A stretch of DNA of 64,000 bases from a bacterium. Lineage in GTDB: Bacteria > Hinthialibacterota > Hinthialibacteria > OLB16. Location: assembly GCA_022072055.1 (NCBI GenBank), contig JAJVIK010000011.1, positions 370,597 through 434,596 of the forward strand. Direction: 5' to 3'. Within the stretch, counting starts at the first letter, position 1. Every line of letters begins with the position of its first letter. A program made the position numbers and the translations under genes. Below are positions 8,443 through 14,899 of the stretch, piece after piece. The notes under the pieces were generated by a model. That model searched no databases, had not been told where the DNA came from, and was given only the letters and a program-made list of their open reading frames with translations.

Positions 8443-9798
8443 ATGTCCCAGAAGATATTCTTGAGAGATGATGAAATCCCACGCCAGTGGTACAACCTCC
8501 AGGCCGACATGCCGACCCCGCTGCGCTCCCCATTGGGCCGCGACGGAAAACCCATCGGACCGGAGGATCTCGCTTCGGTTTTCCCGATGAACCTGATTGA
8601 ACAGGAAATCTCCACCGAGCGCTGGATTGATATTCCCGAGGAGGTCTTGGACGCCTATTCGCTCTGGCGCCCTTCCCCGCTCTACCGCGCCACCGAATTC
8701 GAACGCGCCCTCGGCTGCCCGGTCAAGATTTACTACAAGAATGAGGGGGTTTCCCCAGCAGGGAGTCACAAGCCCAACACCGCCGTGGCTCAGGCCTATT
8801 ACAACAAGGCGTTTGGGATCAAACGTCTCACCACGGAGACCGGCGCGGGTCAGTGGGGCTGCGCCTTGGCGATGGCCTGCGCCCGCTTTGGACTGGAGTG
8901 CAAGGTGTTCATGGTGCGCATCAGTTTCGAGCAGAAGCCTTTTCGGAGGCTCATGATGGGTGTGTGGGGAGGGAATTGCGTGCCCAGCCCGAGCCAGGAG
9001 ACCCAAGCCGGGCGCAATGTCCTGGCGCGCGCCCCCGACACCCCCGGCTCGCTCGGGATCGCCATCAGCGAGGCGATCGAGCAGGCCATCGAGGATCCGA
9101 ACACACGCTATGCGCTGGGAAGCGTCCTCAATCATGTGATGCTCCACCAGACCGTGATCGGCCTCGAAGCCAGGAAGCAGATGGAGCGAGTGAACGCCTA
9201 CCCCGACATCATCATCGGCTGCGCGGGTGGAGGCTCCAACTTCGCCGGACTGGCCTTTCCCTTTGTGCTCGACAAGATTCATGGGAAAGAGATTGACTTC
9301 ATCCCAGCCGAACCGAAGGCTTGCCCGACACTCACTCGCGCCCCGTTCGCGTATGACCACGGGGACGAAGCGGGGATGACCCCGCTCATGCCGATGCATT
9401 CGCTGGGGCACAAGTTCATTCCCGCTCCCATTCATGCCGGGGGGCTTCGCTATCATGGGATGGCCCCCTTGGTCAGTCGGCTCGCCATGGATGGGCTGCT
9501 CCGTCCACAGTCTTACCACCAACGCGAGTGCTATGAGGCGGGCATCCTTTGGGCGCGGACCGAAGGGTTCATCCCCGCTCCGGAGACTTCGCACGCCATC
9601 GCCGCGGTCGTGGCGGAGGCTCGCAAGGCCAAGGAGGAGGGGAAGGAGAAGACCATTCTGTTCAACTGGTCGGGCCACGGGCTCCTGGACTTGATCGGGT
9701 ATGACAGGTTCATGCGAGGCGAGCTCCAGGATGTGGAGCTGTCCGAGGAGGAGCTCCGTGATTGTGTCCGGTGCATGGATTCACACCCGCGGCCGTAA
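8443..9798 (+). CDS. trpB2: Tryptophan synthase beta-like protein TrpB2
   Basis: 451 residues, the length of the TrpB2 class rather than TrpB1 (about 400). The PLP lysine is in PAGSHKPNTAVAQAYYN, followed by TETGAGQWGCALAMA; the phosphate-binding glycine loop is CAGGGSNFAGL. The class makes tryptophan from indole and serine, often independently of TrpA, and may salvage indole. The ATG at 8443 gives the usual N-terminus (MSQKIFLRDDEIPRQWYN); an in-frame ATG at 8383 adds 20 unlikely residues. A TATAAT hexamer at 8355-8360 may be its -10 box, without a convincing -35. No other trp genes are adjacent. Confidence 0.93.
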   Translation: MSQKIFLRDDEIPRQWYNLQADMPTPLRSPLGRDGKPIGPEDLASVFPMNLIEQEISTERWIDIPEEVLDAYSLWRPSPLYRATEFERALGCPVKIYYKNEGVSPAGSHKPNTAVAQAYYNKAFGIKRLTTETGAGQWGCALAMACARFGLECKVFMVRISFEQKPFRRLMMGVWGGNCVPSPSQETQAGRNVLARAPDTPGSLGIAISEAIEQAIEDPNTRYALGSVLNHVMLHQTVIGLEARKQMERVNAYPDIIIGCAGGGSNFAGLAFPFVLDKIHGKEIDFIPAEPKACPTLTRAPFAYDHGDEAGMTPLMPMHSLGHKFIPAPIHAGGLRYHGMAPLVSRLAMDGLLRPQSYHQRECYEAGILWARTEGFIPAPETSHAIAAVVAEARKAKEEGKEKTILFNWSGHGLLDLIGYDRFMRGELQDVELSEEELRDCVRCMDSHPRP

Positions 9799-9877
9799 AG
9801 CGAGATTCGGGAATTCCCGCCGGCTTCTTGGTGGGCATTGAAGGAAAGGGGCGGATGGGATAGATTAGTGGAGATGT

Positions 9878-9954
9878 CGGGGCGTGGCGCAGCCTGGTAG
9901 CGTACTTGACTGGGGGTCAAGTGGTCGCTGGTTCAAATCCAGTCGCCCCGACCA
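9878..9954 (+). tRNA. tRNA-Pro (GGG), intact copy with encoded CCA
   Basis: A full 77-nt cloverleaf: acceptor CGGGGCG/CGCCCCG, D-stem GCGC/GCGT, anticodon stem CTTGA/TCAAG with loop CTGGGGG (anticodon GGG at 9912-9914), T-stem GCTGG/CCAGT with TTCAAAT loop, discriminator A at 9951 and CCA at 9952-9954. Its 3' part is the integration target of the neighbouring element; the gene stays intact because the element supplies an identical 3' end. Confidence 0.96.
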
Positions 9955-9955
9955 T
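9920..9955 (+). repeat. attL: 36-bp direct repeat (tRNA-Pro 3' end)
   Basis: It covers the end of the anticodon stem, variable loop, T-arm, acceptor strand and CCA plus one T. It is identical to 18861-18896. Upstream, TGACTGGGGG (9907-9916) also matches attR but is separated by three extra bases (TCA), marking where the identity breaks. Confidence 0.93.
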
Positions 9956-10341
9956 CACAAAACCCAATAAACACGGGCCTTTCGTAGCGGTCCGAGCACT
10001 TCGCCCGATCCCTTCATTCCCCCTCCATTCCGGCCCGATCCCAGCCCCGTTTCCGGAAAGATTCTGGAAACGAATTTCTACACGTTTGAGAGAAGTTGTT
10101 CTCCGGTTCAAGTGATTCACCCGCGCGGTGGTCGGCAACCCCGCGCGGCGGTCCGGGGGGAACTGCATTGCGGGACCCCTCGGACCATCACTCAAGAATC
10201 GGCCTACAAGCCTCTGTGAGAAGACTTCCCTCTTCCTCCACCTTGAGGGGCGCGGGAAGGTGGGATCGTTCAACCTGGCCAATCGTAAGCGGAAGAACCA
10301 AGCGGTTGGACCTTGTAGGCGGAAATTCAAGGAGAGGTGCA
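9956..10341 (+). other. Left end of the element, non-coding
   Basis: 386 bases between attL and the first gene. No convincing reading frame is seen. It has short inverted repeats (TTTCCGGAAA near 10050; a GGTCC...GGACC stem at about 10151-10188) that could be arm-type integrase or excisionase sites. That role is a guess from position only. Confidence 0.4.
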
Positions 10342-10794
10342 ATGTCAGCCACACCCACTCTCGTTACGCGCGAGGTGCTCGATAACGATCCGAACTTCAC
10401 CCCTGGCCACCTGTTCAACCCCACTCTCGATCAACCGGTTTACGTGGTCACCTGGCCGGAGCACGTTCATTTCCACAAGTACAACGGCGATGCCACCTAC
10501 CACGGCTTCGATTCCGTTACCGAGGCGCTCGCGGTCTGGCCGGAGGCGGACGTGGACTACCAATCAATCGACCGACTTGGACCCTTGGCGCGCGACCGCT
10601 GGCTGGTCATGCGAGCCAAACCCGGCCCCCTGCCTGGAACGATCCTTGTCGGGCGAACCCCTCATCCGAGGGATGGCGAAGTCGGGGACGTGATTCGATT
10701 CAACGCAACGGGGATTGAGTCTCTGTACCTGGGAGGCGCGGTCCGGTCACTCCCCCACGATTGGCGCAAGACCCCCGGCGCGGTCGAATTCTGA
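10342..10794 (+). CDS. Hypothetical protein of the integrative element
   Basis: 150 residues, start fixed by AAGGAGAGG seven bases upstream. It is soluble, with no signal peptide or membrane segment and no recognised domain. The middle is aromatic and histidine-rich (YVVTWPEHVHFHKYNGDATYHG), which could bind metal or nucleic acid but matches no motif I can name. It is the first gene inside attL and is followed by an inverted repeat and a rho-independent terminator, so it forms its own transcription unit. Confidence 0.6.
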   Translation: MSATPTLVTREVLDNDPNFTPGHLFNPTLDQPVYVVTWPEHVHFHKYNGDATYHGFDSVTEALAVWPEADVDYQSIDRLGPLARDRWLVMRAKPGPLPGTILVGRTPHPRDGEVGDVIRFNATGIESLYLGGAVRSLPHDWRKTPGAVEF

Positions 10795-10814
10795 AAACGA
10801 TACGGCGTTGACGT

Positions 10815-10857
10815 TGACATAACCTCAAACCTCTTAGCATTCCGCGTGGTTATGTCA
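10815..10857 (+). promoter_or_regulatory. 10-bp inverted repeat upstream of hicBA
   Basis: TGACATAACC (10815-10824) and GGTTATGTCA (10848-10857) are perfect inverted copies separated by 23 bases. The left arm overlaps a TTGACA hexamer (10814-10819). It may be an operator or an RNA stem; HicB proteins often autoregulate, so it is a candidate HicB site. Confidence 0.45.
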
Positions 10858-10874
10858 CCGGCGGTTCGGTTTTG

Positions 10875-10910
10875 AGGCCGGGTGGGGAGACTCATCCGGC
10901 CTTTTCTTTT
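10875..10910 (+). terminator. Rho-independent terminator
   Basis: The stem starts AGGCCGG (10875-10881) paired with CCGGCCT (10896-10902), extends through G-U and A-T pairs to about 11 bp, and is followed by TTTTCTTTT. It ends transcription from the hypothetical gene at 10342. The core from 10879 to 10903 is repeated exactly at 13835-13859. Confidence 0.75.
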
Positions 10911-10916
10911 CCCCGC

Positions 10917-10945
10917 TTGCCGATCCGTCCCGATAGGCCGATACT
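10917..10945 (+). promoter_or_regulatory. Candidate promoter for hicBA
   Basis: TTGCCG (10917-10922) and GATACT (10940-10945) are spaced by 17 bases, just after the terminator and 30 bases before hicB. Four of six bases match each consensus; it is the best candidate here. Confidence 0.4.
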
Positions 10946-10974
10946 TCCAGGTGAAGAGGGGAGCGGAGCGACTC

Positions 10975-11211
10975 ATGAAAGTCTCATACACAATCCACCT
11001 GGAAGACGATGGCGATGGCGGTTTCATTGTCACGGTCCCAACTCTCCCCGGAGTCATCACCTTCGGTCAGACAATCGAGGAAGCCAAGGCGAACGCGGCG
11101 GAGGCGATTCTTTGCCACCTGGAAGGGATGCTTGCGGACGGCGAACCGATCCCGACTGAAAACCTCCCGATCCAAGAACGTCTTGAACTGGAAGTCCCGA
11201 TCCCCGCATGA
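10975..11211 (+). CDS. hicB: HicB-family antitoxin
   Basis: 78 residues forming the partial RNase H fold of HicB antitoxins: MKVSYTIHLEDDGDGGFIV, then TVPTLPGVITFGQTIEEAK and NAAEAILCHLEGM are diagnostic. It lacks the extra C-terminal DNA-binding helix bundle of longer HicB proteins, ending at residue 78. It neutralises HicA by covering its active site. The stop overlaps the hicA start (ATGA at 11208-11211), so the two are translationally coupled, with antitoxin first. A GAGGGGAGCGGAG stretch precedes the ATG. It probably stabilises the integrative element. Confidence 0.93.
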   Translation: MKVSYTIHLEDDGDGGFIVTVPTLPGVITFGQTIEEAKANAAEAILCHLEGMLADGEPIPTENLPIQERLELEVPIPA

Positions 11212-11432
11212 GTCCCCTTCCGGTCTTGACGGCGCGGGAGGTTATCGCGGTTTTCAAGCGGATCGGTTTCGAGGAATCCCGCCAAAGGGGAAGCCACCTT
11301 CGGATGAAACACCCGGACGGAAGGCGAGTCACCCTCCCGGTTCACTTCGGCAAGGACTACAACCGGAAGATGCTCAAGGCGATTCTGCTTCAGGCCGAAG
11401 TGTCCGAGGAAGAATTCACCCGCTTCCTCTGA
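11208..11432 (+). CDS. hicA: HicA-family mRNA interferase toxin
   Basis: 74 residues with the dsRBD-like HicA fold: LTAREVIAVFKRIGFEESRQ, then RGSHLRMKHPDGRRVTLPVH, in which the His of GSH is the catalytic residue of the family. It cleaves mRNA in a ribosome-independent manner when free of HicB. The sequence looks complete and functional. The downstream 189 bases stay open in the same frame after the TGA (see the small frame at 11505). Confidence 0.94.
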   Translation: MSPLPVLTAREVIAVFKRIGFEESRQRGSHLRMKHPDGRRVTLPVHFGKDYNRKMLKAILLQAEVSEEEFTRFL

Positions 11433-11440
11433 CCTCTACT

Positions 11441-11484
11441 CTACGAAATCCCCGAATTCCTTCGGCAACCGACGGGTTTCGTAG
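11441..11484 (+). repeat. Nested hairpin after hicA
   Basis: CTACGAAATCC (11441-11451 region) pairs with GGGTTTCGTAG (11474-11484) with one mismatch. Inside it is a second stem CCGAA/TTCGG. No T-run follows, so it is not a simple terminator; it could be an RNA-processing or protein-binding structure. Confidence 0.4.
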
Positions 11485-11504
11485 AGACTTCCCCGGATCG
11501 GGAA

Positions 11505-11621
11505 ATGCTGGCCCGCTTGGGGAAGCTCACCCGCAAGCAGGGGATCAAACCCGCTCATATCGCGGCCCTGGACCTCGGAGGGGATAAGGTGGTGAAGTTG
11601 CCGAAGAAACGGAGGGGATGA
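11505..11621 (+). CDS. Possible 38-residue basic peptide, unknown
   Basis: The frame MLARLGKLTRKQGIKPAHIA continues to a basic tail ending KKRRG. It is in the same frame as hicA and stays open back to the hicA stop, with coding-like composition, so it may be a small gene or the decayed end of a longer protein. The upstream GGGAA is a poor ribosome binding site. No family is recognised. Confidence 0.25.
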   Translation: MLARLGKLTRKQGIKPAHIAALDLGGDKVVKLPKKRRG

Positions 11622-11692
11622 GAATCCCCTCTTGCCGATCCATTCTCCCGGACCGACAATTCCCACCCTGACAAAGGACCGGGAGCGGAGGG

Positions 11693-12337
11693 GTGGACCG
11701 ACCGAAACTAAGCTGGACATACTGTTTAGTTGTTCTTGCACTTACCGCCCTTCCGACTGCCCCGGGGATTTCACGGAACGAAGGGGATAGCGGGGAGACC
11801 CTCTTCCAATTCTCGGTAAACTGGTCCAATGAAGGATACGAAGCCCCGGAGCTGCTCCTTCTTCTTGGGGGACAATACACCTTCCCAACTGAGACACCGA
11901 CAGTAACTGGAACCGCTACAGGGACAAGCTCCCAAACGCCTTCTCATACTCCGACTGAAACACCTTCGGCAAGCCCCACTTCGACTGTCACCTTGACACC
12001 CACGGTCACTGACACCCCCACTTTAACTCCCTCCTACACGGTGACCCAAACCGAGTCCCCGACCATCACACCTTCGCCCACGGTAACGGCTCCCCCCGCT
12101 GAATTCGCGGTGGGGGGAAGTTTCTCAGTTTGGAATCCGGTTCCAGTAAACAAGTTTCTCCGGGGGGATTCGATTGGACATGGCTTTTCAGTTTGGAACC
12201 CGGTTCCCCCGAAAAGAGATAGCAGTGGGGATGCAATTGGCCCCGGCTTCTCTGTCTGGAACCCGGTCCCCCCAAGCATGCTGAACAATGGGTTTGCGGT
12301 GGGGCCGTCTTTTTCGGTCCAAAACAATGGTCCATAA
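11693..12337 (+). CDS. Secreted Thr/Pro-rich protein with FSVWNPVP repeats
   Basis: 214 residues: a signal peptide (about 1-25, LVVLALTALPTAPG), a short folded part, a Thr/Pro/Ser-rich linker (about 66-138), then four C-terminal repeats of about 20 residues built on SFSVWNPVP or GFSVWNPVP (about 143, 164, 185 and a degenerate SFSVQNNGP at the end). The linker resembles those of the host's own secreted proteins at 38-46 kb, so the cargo is adapted to this lineage. The repeats have no recognised family and could form a beta-structured adhesive or anchoring tail. It lies 29 bases before the glycine-rich gene, probably as an operon. Confidence 0.65.
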   Translation: MDRPKLSWTYCLVVLALTALPTAPGISRNEGDSGETLFQFSVNWSNEGYEAPELLLLLGGQYTFPTETPTVTGTATGTSSQTPSHTPTETPSASPTSTVTLTPTVTDTPTLTPSYTVTQTESPTITPSPTVTAPPAEFAVGGSFSVWNPVPVNKFLRGDSIGHGFSVWNPVPPKRDSSGDAIGPGFSVWNPVPPSMLNNGFAVGPSFSVQNNGP

Positions 12338-12366
12338 CAAGTTTCTTCAAGAGGAGGATTTCTGAA

Positions 12367-13827
12367 ATGAGTGGATCGTTATGGTTTCGAGTGGATCAAG
12401 ATGGTAGGAACCACACTCTATCTTGTCTCCGGTGGCTTACCCCGACCTTGGCGGTTTCCTTCCTCCTGAATTGTGGACTGCCAGAAGCGGCACACGCCCA
12501 ACCTTTCTCAAGCGGCTCGACCGGGGTTGACGGCCCTCTGGAATACAATCTTCCCGGCCCGATTCAAGATATCGTTTTTGATCCCTCCACCTTCCCTACT
12601 CCGCTCGATCAAGATGGAGACGGTGTTTACCACTTCACCACGATCCATATTCCCGCAAACGTTCACTTGATCCTCTCAGCGGAGATACTTGGAACCACTC
12701 CCGTGGTCTGGCTTGCACAAGGGGATGTTATGATTGAAGGGATAATTGACTTGACCGGCGCGAACGGTCACGGACCTTCCGACCCACGCCTTCCGGCTAA
12801 AGGGGGAGCGGGAGGATATGATGGTGGAGTTGGCGGAACTGCCTTGGAGATTCCGCTAGCTGGCAGTGGACCTGGGGGAGGATCGGGTGGAGGAATCGGG
12901 AGCGGTTCCGGTGCGGGCGCTGGACATTTCCAGGTTGGCGCTGCGGGAGGTGGGACATCCTTCGGGGGAATAGCCTATGGAAACACACATTGTCTACCGC
13001 TCGTGGGAGGGTCTGGGGGTGGTGGAGGTGATGGGTCTGTAATCCCTGCAGGAGGTGGTGGTGGTGGTGGTGGTGGTGGTGCGATTCTGATTGCAACGTC
13101 AAATGATACTGCCATAAACGGATCGATTCTCGCCTCAGGCGGTCCGGGTGGAGGAAGCACTGCGGGGGGCGGAGGAGGGAGTGGGGGAACGATACGTTTA
13201 ACTGCGAATCGTGTATTAGGGAATGGAACCGTAAATGCTGCAGGGGGAAGCGCACCCTTTGGGGGTGTAGGTTCAGTCGGTCGAATCCGGATCGAGTCGT
13301 TTATTGACGAATTCAATGGAACCGTTTCCCCCCTTCCCATCCGATCCTCTCCGGGGGTGGTTTTCCCTCCCTCCAACTATCCCATTTTGAAGGCTACAAC
13401 CATCGGAGGGACGGGGGTTCCAGAGTCACCGCAAGATGATCCTTCAAGCCCGGATGTTATCCTGAACGCAGAATCCCCAGTGACACTAAACCTTGAAGCG
13501 ATGAATATCCCGGTGGGAACCACGGTCCGAGTCCGAGTGGTTTCCGAGGAATCGCCCCAACAGATAATCACTTCCTCCGGCCTTGCAGGATCATTCCTCA
13601 GTTCCACCGCCCAAGCCACGATCAATCTTCCCCTTGGACTTTCGCGGATATATCTGTATGCGTCATGGGACCTTTCCAAGAGCGGAGAGGAATCGGGCTT
13701 CCTGAAAGAATTCCCGGATGATCCGATTGAAAGGATAGAAACCGAGGCGGGTGAAGGCGCTGGGGAAACAGTGACAAGGTATCGCCTGAAATCGGGACGG
13801 ACGGTGGAGGTTCCGGGGGGAGAATGA
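12367..13827 (+). CDS. Secreted glycine-rich protein
   Basis: 486 residues with an N-terminal signal sequence (hydrophobic stretch about 25-37 and AHA-Q type cleavage near residue 45). Residues about 150-310 are extremely glycine-rich (GSGPGGGSGGGIGSGSGAG and similar), interspersed with beta-strand units such as AILIATSNDTAINGSILASGG and GTIRLTANRVLGNGTVNAAG, suggesting a glycine-laced beta-helix or adhesin. A run of nine GGT codons (13054-13080) is a slippage-prone microsatellite that would change the Gly count without a frameshift. The C-terminal third is ordinary globular sequence. It is element cargo, and its function is unknown. Confidence 0.65.
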   Translation: MSGSLWFRVDQDGRNHTLSCLRWLTPTLAVSFLLNCGLPEAAHAQPFSSGSTGVDGPLEYNLPGPIQDIVFDPSTFPTPLDQDGDGVYHFTTIHIPANVHLILSAEILGTTPVVWLAQGDVMIEGIIDLTGANGHGPSDPRLPAKGGAGGYDGGVGGTALEIPLAGSGPGGGSGGGIGSGSGAGAGHFQVGAAGGGTSFGGIAYGNTHCLPLVGGSGGGGGDGSVIPAGGGGGGGGGGAILIATSNDTAINGSILASGGPGGGSTAGGGGGSGGTIRLTANRVLGNGTVNAAGGSAPFGGVGSVGRIRIESFIDEFNGTVSPLPIRSSPGVVFPPSNYPILKATTIGGTGVPESPQDDPSSPDVILNAESPVTLNLEAMNIPVGTTVRVRVVSEESPQQIITSSGLAGSFLSSTAQATINLPLGLSRIYLYASWDLSKSGEESGFLKEFPDDPIERIETEAGEGAGETVTRYRLKSGRTVEVPGGE

Positions 13828-13833
13828 TTGGAG

Positions 13834-13866
13834 TCGGGTGGGGAGACTCATCCGGCCTTCTTTTTT
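13834..13866 (+). terminator. Terminator after the cargo operon, copy of the one at 10875
   Basis: TCGGGTG...CATCCGG stem followed by TTCTTTTTT. The 25 bases 13835-13859 are identical to 10879-10903. The opposite-strand gene ends inside it, so it probably serves both directions. Confidence 0.65.
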
Positions 13867-14567
13867 GTGGCCCTTCCCGATTTTTTCGCGGCCTTCTCTG
13901 GTTTCGACAAAGAAACCCACGGTCCTATCCCGGACCGGAAAGTAAGCTTAACGGTCTCGCCTTCCGTTTCCAGTCCCACGATTTCAACCGGGGGATTGAA
14001 GTCATCCCACTTGAGCGGATTGCGGTTCCGCAGCTTCGCCCATGCCTTCGGCTGGTTTCGGATGAGGCGCTGTATGAGGCTTTCCTTACTATATGGAGTG
14101 TGCCATTCATGCGGCCCCCTATAGCGTTTCGGCGTTTCGATTGCTTCGAGCAGGCGAAACAAACAATCACAGGCGGCGCTCCTTGATATTTGTTTTCCGG
14201 ACTTCCGAACAATGGCGTGCTGCATGAGAAGATCGAGGAGATGCAAGGCGGCTCTTTCTTGTAGTTGGTTCCCAGTGAGGGAGAAAGGCGCGAGGATCGT
14301 TTCGTATCTCTGTCTCATCTTCGCAAGATCAACCGGCGGACCTCCCGGAAAACCCGTCGATTGTTTCCCCCAGTGGCCTATTTTCTTCGCGGCGCGCTTC
14401 GCCCCCATGCGGATTTCCTGAAGGCGCGCACCTTCCTCTTTCGCTTCGATTCTCAAGACGCTGAGGTGTTCGCCCATCTTCCGGACAGTCTCCTCCGGAA
14501 TTAGAAGATCATCCTTGCCGCCCTCGAGAAACATTTTGAAAAGCCCAATGCTAAAACCAATTCTCAT
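13848..14567 (-). CDS. Hypothetical protein of the integrative element (convergent)
   Basis: 239 residues from the ATG at 14567; an upstream in-frame start at 14666 would run through the operator-like repeat and is less likely. It is soluble, highly charged and mostly helical, with a basic C-terminus (KAAKKSGRATKKKAG) encoded by the shared terminator. It is the only gene of the element on this strand and is divergent from the HTH gene across the palindrome at 14592-14624. By position it may be a regulator or helper of the replication module. No family is recognised. Confidence 0.55.
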   Translation of the reverse strand: MRIGFSIGLFKMFLEGGKDDLLIPEETVRKMGEHLSVLRIEAKEEGARLQEIRMGAKRAAKKIGHWGKQSTGFPGGPPVDLAKMRQRYETILAPFSLTGNQLQERAALHLLDLLMQHAIVRKSGKQISRSAACDCLFRLLEAIETPKRYRGPHEWHTPYSKESLIQRLIRNQPKAWAKLRNRNPLKWDDFNPPVEIVGLETEGETVKLTFRSGIGPWVSLSKPEKAAKKSGRATKKKAG

Positions 14568-14591
14568 GCCAACCCGCCCCGAAAAGTTATG

Positions 14592-14624
14592 ACATTTTGC
14601 CCCCCGAAAATGAACGCAAAATGT
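14592..14624. promoter_or_regulatory. Operator-like inverted repeat between divergent genes
   Basis: ACATTTTGC (14592-14600) and GCAAAATGT (14616-14624) are perfect 9-bp inverted copies 15 bases apart, midway between the convergent-strand gene (start 14567) and the HTH gene (start 14690). It is a natural operator for a switch controlling both units. Confidence 0.6.
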
Positions 14625-14689
14625 CCTTAGATTCTCAAGGGAGGGTATGCCTAAACTACTCCACAATCAACAGAGGAAGGGGATACGAT

Positions 14690-14899
14690 ATGGAATTCAA
14701 ACCGGCTGAGCTGGCAAGGATCACGGGGTTCTCAAAGACTTCAGTTCTTCGTGTGTCGAATGAGCTCGGAATTAAACCCAAGCGGCGCGGTGTACTGAAT
14801 GAACGGCGCTACTCAAAAGGCCAAGCGAGAAAGATTATTGCCGAAATCGAGCGACGCCGAAATCCGGCTCTTGCGCTGGGCGCGAGGGGGCGGGGATGA
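14690..14899 (+). CDS. Small helix-turn-helix DNA-binding protein
   Basis: 69 residues; AGAGGAAGGGG just upstream fixes the ATG at 14690. The N-terminal half, MEFKPAELARITGFSKTSVL, followed by RVSNELGIKPKRRG, reads as a MerR/excisionase-type winged HTH, and the C-terminal helix is strongly basic. The stop overlaps the primase start (ATGA, 14896-14899), so the two are translationally coupled. Likely roles are the element's replication or excision switch, binding the palindrome upstream. In phage satellites the equivalent slot holds a master regulator; this is inference. Confidence 0.65.
   Translation: MEFKPAELARITGFSKTSVLRVSNELGIKPKRRGVLNERRYSKGQARKIIAEIERRRNPALALGARGRG

Noticed and set aside
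13054-13080. GGT repeat as a phase-variation switch
   Set aside because: Changes of whole GGT units keep the frame, so an on/off switch is not possible; only length variation of the Gly run would result.
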